Source: Datura wrightii
Lineage: Eukaryota; Streptophyta; Magnoliopsida; Solanales; Solanaceae
Direction: 5' to 3'
Assembly (NCBI GenBank): GCA_035772735.1
Contig: JASDFA010000010.1
Span: 122,212,501 to 122,276,500 of the forward strand
Length of the DNA stretch: 64,000 nucleotides
Part shown: positions 44,407-56,337 of the stretch, in pieces
How positions within the stretch are numbered: position 1 is the stretch's first letter
Layout of the letters: every line of letters begins with the position of its first letter
Notes under the pieces: generated by a model
The model's input: only the letters and a program-made list of their open reading frames with translations
Told to the model about the DNA's origin: nothing
The model's database searches: none
Position numbers and translations under genes: made by a program

Positions 44407-46715
44407 TGTAATACCCAAGAGAGGCCTAAGAATAGACCCGAGAGTTGAATTTGAAAAGTGCAGAAAACTGGCAAAAACATCACAAGACGGGCGATCCAAC
44501 GACTTGTGGTTGGATACCACGAGTCATTGAAAGCAGTCTTGGAATGGGGGGTTAAGGAAAGCATAGGTGAGAACGGATGGTGTAACGACTCGTTGTCAGG
44601 AACAACGAGTCGTTGTTACCAGTCGTTGGAAGGACTGAGCTTAGGTTGAGGGGGAACAATGGGGCATCCCACGATTCGTGGTGAGAAGCAACGACCCCTT
44701 GTTTCTAGTCGTTGTTTGAGGGTTGAAGATTTCAGTGCATTCAACAGATGCAGACCACGACTCGTTGGATGCCACCATGAGTCGTGGTGAGGCTCGGGGA
44801 AAGGAAAGTCAGATTGGTCAAGGAGTTGACGACGGTGATTCAACGACCCGTCGTTTGATGTAACAAATTGTTGAAACGAGTCATGGGAAGGACCTGAGAT
44901 ATGTCATGAGGCAGTGGATCCAACGACATGATACCACGAGTCGTGTTGTCGAGCAACGACCCGTTGGATCGGTCGTTGGTCCGCCCCGAGCAGTTTTCAG
45001 GGAAATTTTGTTAAGGGCATTTTTGACTTTTCCATGCTTTGAGACCCTAAACTACGTCGTTTTGTGTATTTTATGAGTGTGTTAAGATGAGTTAAGTCCC
45101 TAATGCATACCCATTCCAATGCAAGAGCTTTATAGAGATATTTGGGAGGTTCAAGGTCTTCTTCCCCTAGTTTCCATCAATTTCTTTGTGGGTATTCAAG
45201 GAACTTCAAAATCAATCCATTCCCAGGTATATAGGGTTTTATAATGGGTGAAATTCTTCCTCACCCATGCCCAAATTTCAAATTAAATCATGAATCCTCC
45301 TACTCAAGTTCTATGGGGCTTTACCCAAATGCATGAAAATGTGATTTCTCTTTATGGGTATGATTTAGTTGAGTTTTCATTATTGAATTATGAATGATGG
45401 GCAGGTTTTATATTATTTTCTTTAAATCATGTTTCAAGCTTTTTTTAAAATCTAAAATGCCCATTTGATGAAGGTTCATGAAAGTTACGATTTATGATGA
45501 ATATGCAATATTTTGAATTTATTGATAACGAGAAAGCATGAATTCAAGTCACCCATGTTTATGAGCATATTTTGAAAGAATTGAATATGATGAAGTATTG
45601 GGCAATTCCCACATGTTGAAGAATGATTTATGATTTATGAAGCAAATTACATGATTTATCGATTTGTGATGTTGGCCGATGAAAAGGGCCTATGGTTCTT
45701 GTCTAAGCATGTTTTAAAGGGGATCAATGAAGATAAATGTTATATTTTAGCCAACGAATCTTAATTCATGATGTTACTGATTTATGTATGAGCCTATATG
45801 CATATTTTTGGGAGCGGCGTCTAGCACCGAGCAGCCTGACGTTTAAAGGACTACGCCGGTGTCTCACAATCACGTGCCACCGTGGGTTTCTAAATGATAT
45901 GATGTATTGATAATGATCTCTTCAAATGTGATATCACACCTAATGCAGGACCCTCGCTTGGCAAGCCAGGGTCAGCTCTGCCCACTTGAGAGAGATAGTG
46001 GAGCATCATGAAAGGCTCTGCCATGATGGTGTCAGTTATGACGAGTCCTCCCATTGTTCCGCATATTTTATGCATTGTTATGTTTATGTTATTGGCTCAA
46101 GTTATGTTTTGATAAAGTTTACTTACGGATATAAAAATGAATGATTATGAATGATTTAAAAGTCTCGAGCCTTATGTTTTATTACAAAGATTCTGATGTA
46201 AGCATGATGTCCTTCTCTTATATTATTTATGAGTTTTATCTACTCTGTAATTTCCGCTTTACCGACCTTGCATACTCGGTACGTTTCACTACTGACCACA
46301 TAATTTCTATGCTGTATCATTTCATGATACAGTGTCTGGATCTCAAGCTCATCCTCACCCTTAGTCCATCTTAGCTTATGCTTTCATCTTATTGATGAGT
46401 CCTCATGTTCCGAGGGCTATTTAACAGACTTTCATGTTATTTATTTTTCAGTATTGGTCGGGTTAGTTGGGGATGTTGTCCCATCAACCCATCTTATGTA
46501 TTAGAGGCTTTCACACAAGTATGTAGTGCTCAACTATGTATATGTACAATATTTCCTAATGTTATGCTATAATTACATTTCCGCTATGTTTTTATAATTG
46601 TCATTTCACTTATTTCAATGAGATTAGTTGTATGCATGTGCCATGAGTCGAATTGGGCCCTCTCGGGGTCCCTTGTCCCGTGTCTATGATCCGGGTGTAC
46701 GTTCGGGTCGTGACG
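44407..46715 (+). repeat. Tekay-2 3' LTR
   Basis: 2309 bp, TGTAATACCC to GTCGTGACG (terminal A mutated to G). Same U3 word cluster (44495-44985) and hairpin (46312-46332) as the 5' LTR. Followed by CTCAC. Confidence 0.92.
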
Positions 46716-46720
46716 CTCAC

Positions 46721-47336
46721 GCTAAATGCATCATAGAAACTCCTCTGTTCTTCAGTTCACTGTGTTTGTAGAATTGGATGTTTTATTGTCAGGCCTAGGC
46801 CTTAGAAGTTCGTGGATAGTTATTGGGCCTGAGTTAGTAAGTTGGACACCATAGGCGCAGCTAGGCGATATAACTACCAGTTTGGCTCTTGTATTGTTAG
46901 TAAAACTCTCTCGGAGGCCATTGGCATATTTTGACGCCTCCAGAGCCAGAATATTGGATAGAATGGTCTTACCCTAGAGTTAGTGGCACCAGAGTTGCCT
47001 AGTGAAATGAGGGTCAGCCTGCCATATAGTTAGCTATTGTAAGTGACGGTTAGTTTTAGTTGACTTAGCACTTGTCGTACTAGTTGCTTAGGACACCATT
47101 CGAGTTGATACAAGCCTAATATATCAATGGATACCCTACGGGAGCTTTATTAGTAGTTAGATGTGGGGCCAATTCCCTAGTCTACTCTAATAAGATACTC
47201 TGGTGCAGGTTGCCGAACGGCTAAGTACAGATAAAACTTACATACGAGGTTAAGAATCACCTACAGAAGGCATAAGAAATCTAACCAGACCAAGTTAAGG
47301 TCCAAGGGACTAGAACCATGTTAGTACAGTATTACC
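46721..47336 (+). repeat. Z LTR, middle part
   Basis: Continues the Z LTR after Tekay-2 and aligns with about 62595-63215 of the second Z LTR, e.g. GGCCTAGGCCTTAGAAGTT against TGCCAAGGCCTTTGAAGTT. Ends TTACC (47332-47336), the target of the tandem array. Confidence 0.8.
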
Positions 47337-48769
47337 TGTTCGGTGCGTTGTTGGGGTTATAAAACCGACACGCAAGTACACGTGGTCGAACAAGTAGTAA
47401 GTGGCTTTAGTAAGCCAAGTATCGATCCCTCAGAGACTTGGGTTAAGTGCAATTTGCTCAAGTATACTATATTTTTACTTCTAAATATGCTGACAACTAA
47501 ATAACCAAAAAGTGAATAATTTGTTTTATAAATTTTATACTAAACTACAAACAATTATCTACTTTGAATTTGAACTATGAATAAGAGCATGCTGAGGTTA
47601 AAGAACATGTAATGAAACTGATTATCATCATAAATTGGTTAATCTTTTCTTCCAGTTGCTAGCCAAGAACAATTGCCAAGAGATTAAAACTCTCGTATTT
47701 AATCTCACTTAAGAATCATGAACCATCCGTCTACATTTCTGTGATCAAATGCAATTCATGTTCTAGCCATACAATTTCGGTTCCTAAATTGACTAATACG
47801 ACTTTCAAGTATATTTATATCAGGAAAGCACATCAAAACTCAATTTTCCCAAATCAAGTAAAGAACAATATCCTATTAATTCACAACTTTACAATTTCGT
47901 GCTCTCTCGAGTGAAATCGGACTTTTTAGATGTACATTAATGTAGGACACACACCAATGCAGTAGAAACAAGAATTAATAGAACAACATGGAAGAAAAAG
48001 ATGAAAAACCATATAATTAATAATCAAAATTCATCACAAGTATTCACAACCTCAACAAGGAAGGGAATTAGCCACTCATTTGTGGATTAATCATCCTAAA
48101 ACAAGTGTTAATCATACAAACAATTGAATTAGAGAAGAATGAAAGAGAGAAAAAACCCTGAACATTTCATCCCTCAACTGCCTGTAACCCACGTCCTTGC
48201 TCCACCAAGTCTGAATTATGAAAAATAAACCTAAGTGTGATATTTATAGTAGTGGGACTTTTTCCCAGAATAACAAGCAACGTGTCACGGAGTGCATCGC
48301 GGAGCACTGCCTCCGTGACACGCTACGGACGCGGAAGCTCTCTGGAAATCACCCGAATTTCGCCCTGGCAGCACCCTGCCACGTTGGCAGCGTGTCACGC
48401 TGCTTGGGCTGCGCGTTGGCATCTCCTGGTCGCGCAGCCAACCTACCGTGGCACGTTGCCAACGCGCAGGTGGGCTGTTGTGATCGGCCTGCCTGCCGTG
48501 GCACGCTGCCAATGCGCAGGTGGGCTGTTTTGTACCTCCTCTTTGCCGACGTTCGCGTGTTAATTCCGTTTCCAAGCATCTACTTCACCAACTCATGGAT
48601 TAGTTACTCAAAAGTCATCAAAACCTACAAAACAAAGGCTAATCATGTTGGTTAGCACACATCTTCACTTCATATAAAATTACATGAAAATGTATACAAT
48701 AACTTAGATAAAAAAGACTAATTTAAGTCCTAAAGCGTATCTCGGGCATGCTATTTTTGCCCGTGATCA
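47337..48769 (-). repeat. Array LTR 1
   Basis: TGTTCGGTGCGTTG to CCCGTGATCA. TATA box 48241-48248, promoter dyad 48281-48322, two 50-bp-period subrepeats near 48441-48530. Confidence 0.93.
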
Positions 48770-50672
48770 CAACCCCACACTTAAAGCCTTGTTCGTCCTC
48801 GAACAACCTTTTACATATCATGCATATGGAGACTCCCACATAACTAATTTAGCAAGATAATTCATGTTACGGCTATAATGATTACGTAAGATACAAGCTA
48901 AAAATAGAGCATGCCTGATTTGATCATTGCAATGAAATACAACTGTGTTAAGACTTCTTAACCTCAAGAATCAACTGTCAATCTTAGCAAACTCATGCAA
49001 ATCAACTAATTAAGAAATCTCACATGAATTATATCCTTCATTCAACATGTGCCCCTCACGGAAAGAGAGTTACCCAATTTCACACGCAAAAACAATTTTT
49101 ATATCACAACATGTGTGGGTACATGCATAGAATTGCACTCACTCACACAAAGAATTCACATGCATCATGTAATGACCCATAAGCTTGCCCTTAGTGTTTT
49201 ATTCCACTAATTTAAGGATGTATGAATGTAAGATCAAGTAGGACTTTTTAGGTTGTAATGTAACTCAGGTGCGGGTAAGTACTACTATGATCAGTAATAG
49301 TGACTATCTTTCCTAAGAACTTTTAATACACCACGTCTTCATTACAAACTTCCCTTCCCTCACTTCACCTTTTTCTCTTTTCATCTTTCTTTTTCCTCTT
49401 TTGTTCCCCCCTTTCTTTAGGCACTTTTAGCTTATTAGTAAGGAGTTCTATAAGTAACTTTTTATTTATTTATTTTCTTACTCCCTACTAATACTCACCC
49501 ATATTCAAACAAGTGCACCTTTGTCCTTTTCTCACTTCTCCAACTTGCTACTTTTCCTTTCGTTTCATTCTTATCACTCCTTTACTCTTTCGGATTTTTC
49601 ATTTAAGCGCTTGGGAGTTTTGGTTCAATTTCAAGGCTAATGAAAGAGAAAGGATTAAGCTTATGTTGCAGCTGTCAAAGAATAGGCTCAAGGCTCAATG
49701 GGGTTAACTAGGATTAATTTTTCAAGGTAGGTATAATGAGGGATAAAAGTTTCATTCATTCAAAGAAATGACTCAATCATCTCCTACAATTCACATCCTT
49801 CATTTCGTTTTATATCACACTAGGCAAGTTCTAGACATTTCATAATAGCACAGAATACTCAAAAACCTTACACTCATGGCACATGCTCAATTCAAGACAC
49901 ATTCAGCAGACTCTTACTCAGCTAATCACTAGAATTCAGAATTAAGCTTCCATCATATTGAGTCAAATTCAAGAGCCTAAGTATCTCAAACAAAGTTATA
50001 CACTTGCATGCTTCACACTGAACATACTTGCATCTTACAACCATGTATAGCACATAAAAAGAACATCAAGCACCAATTAGTTATGGTTTCAAAAACCCAA
50101 AACCTATCGACTAATTTTTCCTCAAGACGGTCGTCATCCATCCATCGTCGGAAACAGTCCCTAACAATGACTAAAAAACATTATATACAGACCAAGGAAA
50201 GAAAAAAAAAATTTATTCTTCGGTTCAAAGACCCCCCGTCGGAAAAGAGCCGAAAAGAAAAACCAACGGGTGATGAAGTCATGCTTAATTCCGAAAATGT
50301 TTTCAAAATTTTCAAATTTCTCACAAGCATTACATCCACCAAAAATCGTTAAGCACAAAAATTTGAAATTTCCCTTGAAATTTCCCTCACCCCACACTTA
50401 AATCATGCTATGTCCTCATAGCATCAAATTAAAATTTAAAAAGAAATACTCCCTGAGGCCTTTAGGCCTAGCTACTAGCATGCCTTCCTTAAACTTTGCA
50501 TAAGTGGGTGTTCGACCCCACACTTTTTCTCTTCCATGCTTGTTAGCTTCCTCCTCCACGGGTACTCAGACTTCCACTCCATCCGTGATTAACTTTCCAC
50601 CAAAACAACACAAGATGAAAAAAAAATAAAATCAACTTAAATGCAAGAAATTAAAATGGTACCCATGGTACC
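48770..50672 (-). other. Array unit 1: polypurine tract, hairpin and 3' untranslated region
   Basis: Tract beside LTR 1, perfect AGGA-loop hairpin at 48789-48806, then gene-free DNA as in 16887-18766. Confidence 0.8.
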
Positions 50673-50724
50673 CTTGGGTTGCCTCCCAAGCAGCGCCTAA
50701 TTTTACGTCGCGGCACGACGTATC
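50673..50724 (-). ncRNA. Conserved post-gene RNA hairpin block (array unit 1)
   Basis: CTTGGG-AGGCAA-CCCAAG at 50673-50690 with the upstream block to about 50724, directly after the stop of the open 315-codon gene. Confidence 0.55.
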
Positions 50725-50729
50725 AAGTC

Positions 50730-51677
50730 TCACCGCTTTTTCCTCCACCTTGAGGATATGAATCTCACCCCTAATTTCTTCTCTAATTTCCTCTTATACT
50801 CCAGGGGTGGTGGTGAAAAATTGTAAGGACCAAGCAGTAGATGTTGCCTTTTGAACTTATTGGCCCTTAAGTAAGCGAAGTCATTTTGTCTCTCCGAGTT
50901 AGAAAATTTCAAAATATATGGAGCTTGGTCCTCCTCTAGACATTTCTCTATAAGCTTGGAAGGCTCTATGTCTATGTTGTCAACCAAACTTAATGTCGAA
51001 AAATGCTTCGAGTGTGGTCCAATAAACCTCAACTCTGAAACTGCATTGTGCTTGACCTCCTTACTTGTAAACACCTTCTCAACATCGACATCTATCTCTC
51101 CATTAATGTCAAATGGGGGATACTCAATCTCTTCTTCCATGAATGGATTTTCCATGAGTGTGAGCCCATCCCGGGGACACTCAAGAGATTCTAATTGTTG
51201 GGCTTCATCCAAAAATTCACCCCTATCTTCCTCTTGTAGTTCCTCTTGAATATCGGCTAAAACTGTCACCTGCAATTTATCACAAGCTTCAGCCTCAGCA
51301 ATCATCTCCATGAATTTAACGCTCATCCTTTCTAGAGCCTCTGCATTCTCTTCTTGCTGACTTCTCAATACTGCCATCGCCTCCTTCATTGCTTCTGATT
51401 GCTCCAGGAGTTGTTTCAGCATGTCTTCTATTCGAGCTTGGCGTCCCAAGTCCTCATTTTCAGCATGCCTATATTCAGCAAAAACAACAAAAGGATCAAA
51501 GTAGGGGCTTGGGGGAGGGGAATATGCATTCAGACAGCCATCCCAATGGCCATCTTGAACACCACATATATTGCACATGTTACAGTATTGCCACGAGTGG
51601 TGTCCTTCGCAATTCAGACAAGATTCGCTAAAATATGAGTATCCACCATTTATACCATTTGTATTCCACGATGTCAT
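50730..51677 (-). CDS. Uncharacterised 315-aa Cys/His-rich coiled-coil protein of the non-autonomous element (uninterrupted copy)
   Basis: The only long element gene in the window with no stop or frameshift. Residues 20-48 hold two Cys/His clusters: C20-x2-C23-x2-H26/H27-x4-C32 and C35-x2-C38-x5-H44-x3-C48. The second resembles the zinc knuckle of the Athila gag (CEVCGSSEHSAEC) with altered spacing. Residues about 80-145 are a Glu/Gln/Met-rich heptad-like helix (LKQLLEQSEAMKEAMAVL), then an acidic stretch, then a distinct C-terminal region with FIGPHSKHFSTLSLVDNIDI and a basic end (SSRWRKKR). No capsid, protease or polymerase motif, signal peptide or membrane span. Start ATG (MTSWNTNGING) about 160 nt inside LTR 2. 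Nucleic-acid binding or packaging of the element RNA is a guess from the knuckle-like clusters. Confidence 0.75.
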   Translation of the reverse strand: MTSWNTNGINGGYSYFSESCLNCEGHHSWQYCNMCNICGVQDGHWDGCLNAYSPPPSPYFDPFVVFAEYRHAENEDLGRQARIEDMLKQLLEQSEAMKEAMAVLRSQQEENAEALERMSVKFMEMIAEAEACDKLQVTVLADIQEELQEEDRGEFLDEAQQLESLECPRDGLTLMENPFMEEEIEYPPFDINGEIDVDVEKVFTSKEVKHNAVSELRFIGPHSKHFSTLSLVDNIDIEPSKLIEKCLEEDQAPYILKFSNSERQNDFAYLRANKFKRQHLLLGPYNFSPPPLEYKRKLEKKLGVRFISSRWRKKR

Positions 51678-51812
51678 GTCAATAAGGGTATCCGAAAAAG
51701 AAAAAAAATGAAATGAAAAAGAAGTAAAACAAACACTAGGACCAAGTTGTCAGCACTAAGAAAATAAAAATACAGTAAATTAACACTTAAAACAAATTCA
51801 CCAAATGCCAAA

Positions 51813-51830
51813 TCCCCGGCAACGGCGCCA
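51813..51830 (-). promoter_or_regulatory. Primer-binding site (tRNA-Asp type), array unit 1
   Basis: Sense TGGCGCCGTTGCCGGGGA, a perfect match to the tRNA-Asp-type site, 6 nt from LTR 2. Confidence 0.88.
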
Positions 51831-51836
51831 AAAACT

Positions 51837-53269
51837 TGTTCGGTGCGTTGTTGGGGTTATAAAACCGACACGCAAGTGCACGTGGTCGAACAAGTAGTAA
51901 GTGGCTTTAGTAAGCCAAGTATCGATCCTTCAGAGACTTGGGTTAAGTGCAATTTGCTCAAGTATACTATATTTTTACTTCTAAATATGCTGACAACTAA
52001 ATAACCAAAAAGTGAATAATTTGTTTTATAAATTTTATACTAAACTACAAACAATTATCTACTTTGAATTTGGACTATGAATAAGAGCATGCCGAGGTTA
52101 AAGAACATGTAATGAAACTGATTATCATCATAAATTGGTTAATCTTTTCTTCCAGTTGCTAGCCAAGAACAATTGCCAAGAGATTAAAACTCTCGTATTT
52201 AATCTCACTTAAGAATCATGAACCATCCGTCTACATTTCTGTGATCAAATGCAATTCATGGTCTAGCCATACAATTCCGGTTCCTAAATTGACTAATACG
52301 ACTTTCAAGTATATTTCTATCAGGAAAGCACATCAAAACTCAATTTTCCCAAATCAAGTAAAGAACAATATCCTATTAATTCACAACTTTCCAATTTCGT
52401 GCTCTCTCGAGTGAAATCGGACTTTTTAGATGTACATTAATGTCGGCCACACACCAATGCAGTAGAAACAAGAATTAATAGAATAACATGAAAGAAAAAG
52501 ATGAAAAACCATATAATTAATAATCAAAATTCATCACAAGTGTTCACAACCTCAGCAAGGAAGGGAATTAGCCACTCATTTGTGGATTAATCATCCTAAA
52601 ACAAGTGTTAATCATACAAACAATTGAATTAGAGAAGAAAGAAAGAGAGAAAAAACCCTGAACTTTTCGTCCCTCAACTGCTTGTAACCCACGTCCTGGC
52701 TCCACCAAGTCTGAATTATGAAAAATAAACCTAAGTGTGCTATTTATAGTAGTGGGACTTTTTCCCGGAATAACAAGCAACGTGTCACAGAGTGCATCGC
52801 AGAGCACTGCCTCCGTGACACGCTACGGACGCGGAAGCTCTCTGGAAATCACCCGTATTTGGCCCTGGCAGCACCCTGCCGCGTTGGCAGCGTGTCACGC
52901 TGCTTGGGCAGCGCGTTGGCATCTCTTGGTCGCGCAGCCAACCTGCCGTGGCACGTTGCCAACGCGCAGGTGGGCTGTTGTGATCGGCCTGCCTGCCGTG
53001 GCACGCTGCCAACGCGCAGGTGGGCTGTTTTGTACCTCCTCTTTGCTGACGTTCGCGTGTTAATTCCGTTTCCAAGCATCTACTTCACCAACTCATGGAT
53101 TAGTTACTCAAAAGTCATCAAAACCTACAAAACAAAGGCTAATCATGTTGGTTAGCACACATCTTCACTTCATATAAAATTACATGAAAATGTATACAAT
53201 AACTTAGATAAAAAAGACTAATTTAAGTCCTAAAGCATATCTCGGGCATGCTATTTTTGCCCGTGATCA
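51837..53269 (-). repeat. Array LTR 2 (shared)
   Basis: 5' LTR of unit 1 and 3' LTR of unit 2. TATA box 52741-52748, promoter dyad 52781-52822 (CGTGTCACAGAG in one arm). Confidence 0.93.
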
Positions 53270-55173
53270 CAACCCCACACTTAAAGCCTTATTCGTCCTC
53301 GAACAACCTTTTACATATCATGCATATGGAGACTCCCACATAACTAATTTAGCAAGATAATTCAAGTTACGGCTATAATGATTACGTAAGATACAAGCTA
53401 AAAATAGAGCATGCCTGATTTGATCATTGCAATGAAATACAACTGTGTTAAGACTTCTTAACCTCAAGAATCGACTCTCAATCTTAGCAAACTCATGCAA
53501 ATCAACTAATTAAGAAATCTCACATGAATTATATCCTTCATTCAACATGTGCCCCTCACGGAAAGAGAGTTACCCAATTTCACACGCAAAAACAATTTTT
53601 ATATCACAACATGTGTGGGTACATGCATAGAATTGCACTCACTCTCACAAAGAATTCACATGCATCATGTAATGACCCATAAGCTTGCCCTTAGTGTTTT
53701 ATTCCACTAATTTAAGGATGTATGAATGTAAGATCAAGTAGGACTTTTTAGGTTGTAATGTAACTCAGGTGCGGGTAAGTACTATTATGATCAGTAATAG
53801 TGACTATCTTTCCTAAGCGCTTTTAATACATCACGCCTTCATTACAAACTTCCCTTCCCTCACTTCACCTTTTTCTCTTTTCATCTTTCTTTTTCCTCTT
53901 TTGTTCCCCCCTTTCTTTAGGCACTTTTAGCTTATTAGTAAGGAGTTCTATAAGTAAATTTTCATTTATTTATTTTCTTACTCCCTACTAATACTCACCC
54001 ATATTCAAACAAGTGCACCTTTGTCCTTTTCTCACTTCTCCAACTTGCTACTTTTCCTTTCTTTTCATTCTTATCACTCCTTTACTCTTTCGGATTTTTC
54101 ATTTAAGCGCTTAGGAGTTTTGGTTCAATTTCAAGGCTAATGAAAGAAAAAGGATTAAGCTTATGTTGCAGCTGTCAAAGAATAGGCTCAAGGATCAATG
54201 GGGTTAACTAGGATTAATTTTTCAAGGTAGGTATAATGAGGGATAAAAGTTTCGTTCATTCAAAGAAATGCCTCAATCATCTCCTACAATTCACATCCTT
54301 CATTTCGTTTTATATACACACCAGGCAAGTACTAGACATTTCATAATAGCACAGAATACTCAAAAACCTTACACTCATGGCACATGCTCAATTCAAGACA
54401 CATTCAGCAGACTCTTACTCAGCTAATCACAAGAATTCAAAATTAAGCTTCCATCATATTGAGTCAAATTCAAGAGCCTAAGTGTCTCAAACAAAGTTAT
54501 ACACTTGCATGCTTCACACTGAACATACTTGCATCTTACAACCATGTATAACACATAAAAAGAACATCAAGCACCAATTAGTTATGGTTTCAAAAACCCA
54601 AAACCTATCGACTAATTTTTCCTCAAGACGGTCGTCATCCATCCATCGTCAGAAACAGTCCCAAACTATGACTAAAAAACATTATATACAGACCAAGGAA
54701 AGAAAAAAAAAGAAAATTTTTATTCTTCGATTCAAAGACCCCCCATCGGAAAAGAGCCGAAAAGAAAAACCAACGGGTGATGAAGTCATGCTTAATTCCG
54801 AAATTTTTTTCAAATTTTTCAAATTTCTCACAAGCATTACATCCACCAAAAATCGTTAAGCACAAAAATTTGAAATTTCCCTCACCCCACACTTAAATCA
54901 TGCTATGTCCTCATAACATCAAATTAAAATTTAAAAAGGGTGAGAAATACTCCCTGAGGCCTTTAGGCCTAGCTACTAGCATGCCTTCCTTAAACTTTGC
55001 ATAAGTGGGTGTTCGACCCCACACTTTTTCTCTTCCATGCTTGTTAGCTTCCTCCTCCACGGGTACTCAGACTTCCACTCCATCCGTGATTAACTTTCCA
55101 CCAAAACAACACAAGATGAAAAATAAATAAAATCAACTTAAATGCAAGAAATTAAAATGGTACCCATGGTACC
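53270..55173 (-). other. Array unit 2: polypurine tract, hairpin and 3' untranslated region
   Basis: The hairpin at 53289-53306 has one arm changed (plus TTATTCG), leaving a G-U wobble in the RNA. The rest is gene-free. Confidence 0.78.
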
Positions 55174-55225
55174 CTTGGGTTGCCTCCCAAGCAGCGCCTA
55201 ATTTTATGTCGCGGCACGACGTATC
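55174..55225 (-). ncRNA. Conserved post-gene RNA hairpin block (array unit 2)
   Basis: Same stem and loop as unit 1, at 55174-55191. Confidence 0.55.
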
Positions 55226-55230
55226 AAGTC

Positions 55231-56178
55231 TCACCGCTTTTTCCTCCACCTTGAGGATATGAATCTGACCCCTAATTTCTTCTCTAATTTCCTCTTATAC
55301 TCCAGGGGTGGTGGTGAAAAATTGTAAGGACCAAGCAGTAGATGTTGCCTTTTGAACTTATTGGCCCTTAAGTAAGCGAAGTCATTTTGTCTCTCTGAGT
55401 TAGCAAATTTCAAAATATACGGAGCTTGGTCCTCCTCTAGACATTTCTCTATAAGCTTGGAAGGCTCTATGTCTATGTTGTCAACCAAACTTAATATCGA
55501 AAAATGCTTTGAGTGTGGTCCAATAAACCTCAACTCTGAAACTGCATTGTGCTTGACCTCCTTACTTGTAAACACCTTCTCAACATCGACATCTATCTCT
55601 CCATTAATGTCAAATGGGGGATACTCAATCTCTTCTTCCATGAATGGATTTTCCATAAGTGTGAGCCCATCCCGGGGACACTCAAGAGATTCTAATTATT
55701 GGGCTTCATCCAAAAATTCACCCCTATCTTCCTCTTGTAGTTCCTCTTGAATATCGGCTAAAACTGTCACCTGCAATTTATCACAAGCTTCAGCCTCAGC
55801 AATCATCTCCGTGAATTTGACGCTCATCCTTTCTAGAGCCTCTGCATTCTCTTCTTGCTGACTTCTCAATACTTCCATCGCCTCCTTCATTGCTTCTGAT
55901 TGCTCCAGGAGTTGTTTCAGCATGTCTTCTATTCGAGCTTGGCGTCCCAAGTCCTCATTTTCAGCATGCCTATATTCAGCAAAAACAACAGAAGGATCAT
56001 AGTAGGGGCTTGGGGGAGGGGAATATGCATTCGGACAGCCATCCCAATGGCCATCTTGACCACCACATATATTGCACATGTTAAAGTGTTGCCACGAGTG
56101 GTGTCCTCTGCAATTCAGACAAGATTCGCTAAAATATGAGTATCCACCATTTATACCATTTGTATTCCACGATGTCAT
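55231..56178 (-). pseudogene. 315-codon Cys/His coiled-coil gene, array unit 2, one nonsense codon
   Basis: Identical length and frame to the open copy. A single TAA at 55696-55698 replaces a Gln codon after residue 160, in the sequence FLDEAQ. The Cys/His cluster has one change, HHSWQHFNMC, so the Cys at position 32 is Phe. Downstream the frame is open to the normal stop. Confidence 0.82.
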
Positions 56179-56313
56179 GTCAATAAGGGTATTCGAAAAA
56201 GAAAAAAAATGAAATGAAAAAGAAGTAAAACAAACACTAGGACCAAGTTGTCAGCACTAAGAAAATAAAAATACAGTAAATTAACACTTAAAACAAATTC
56301 ACCAAATGCCAAG

Positions 56314-56331
56314 TCCCCGGCAACGGCGCCA
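56314..56331 (-). promoter_or_regulatory. Primer-binding site (tRNA-Asp type), array unit 2
   Basis: Sense TGGCGCCGTTGCCGGGGA, 6 nt from LTR 3. Confidence 0.88.
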
Positions 56332-56337
56332 AAAACT

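Larger units (their letters stand above)
37008..46715 (+). mobile_element. Tekay-2: full-length chromovirus with target duplication CTCAC
   Basis: 9708 bp with two LTRs (37008-39319, 44407-46715), a primer site TGGTATCAGAG, gag, protease, RT, RNase H, integrase, a chromodomain-like tail and a polypurine tract. CTCAC lies at 37003-37007 and 46716-46720. By eye the first 290 bp of the two LTRs differ at roughly one base in ten, mostly C/T and G/A changes, so the insertion is old. The coding region is broken by many stops and a few single-base deletions. Confidence 0.92.

Noticed and set aside
51389..51638. Plus-strand 79-80-codon frames opposite the 315-aa gene
   Set aside because: Shadows of the real minus-strand gene; conserved only because that gene is.
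52718..53155. 145-codon plus-strand frames with Cys/Trp-rich text in array LTRs (also 48218-48655, 57219-57656)
   Set aside because: They are antisense to the element and run through the GC-rich promoter subrepeats, which give spurious long frames.
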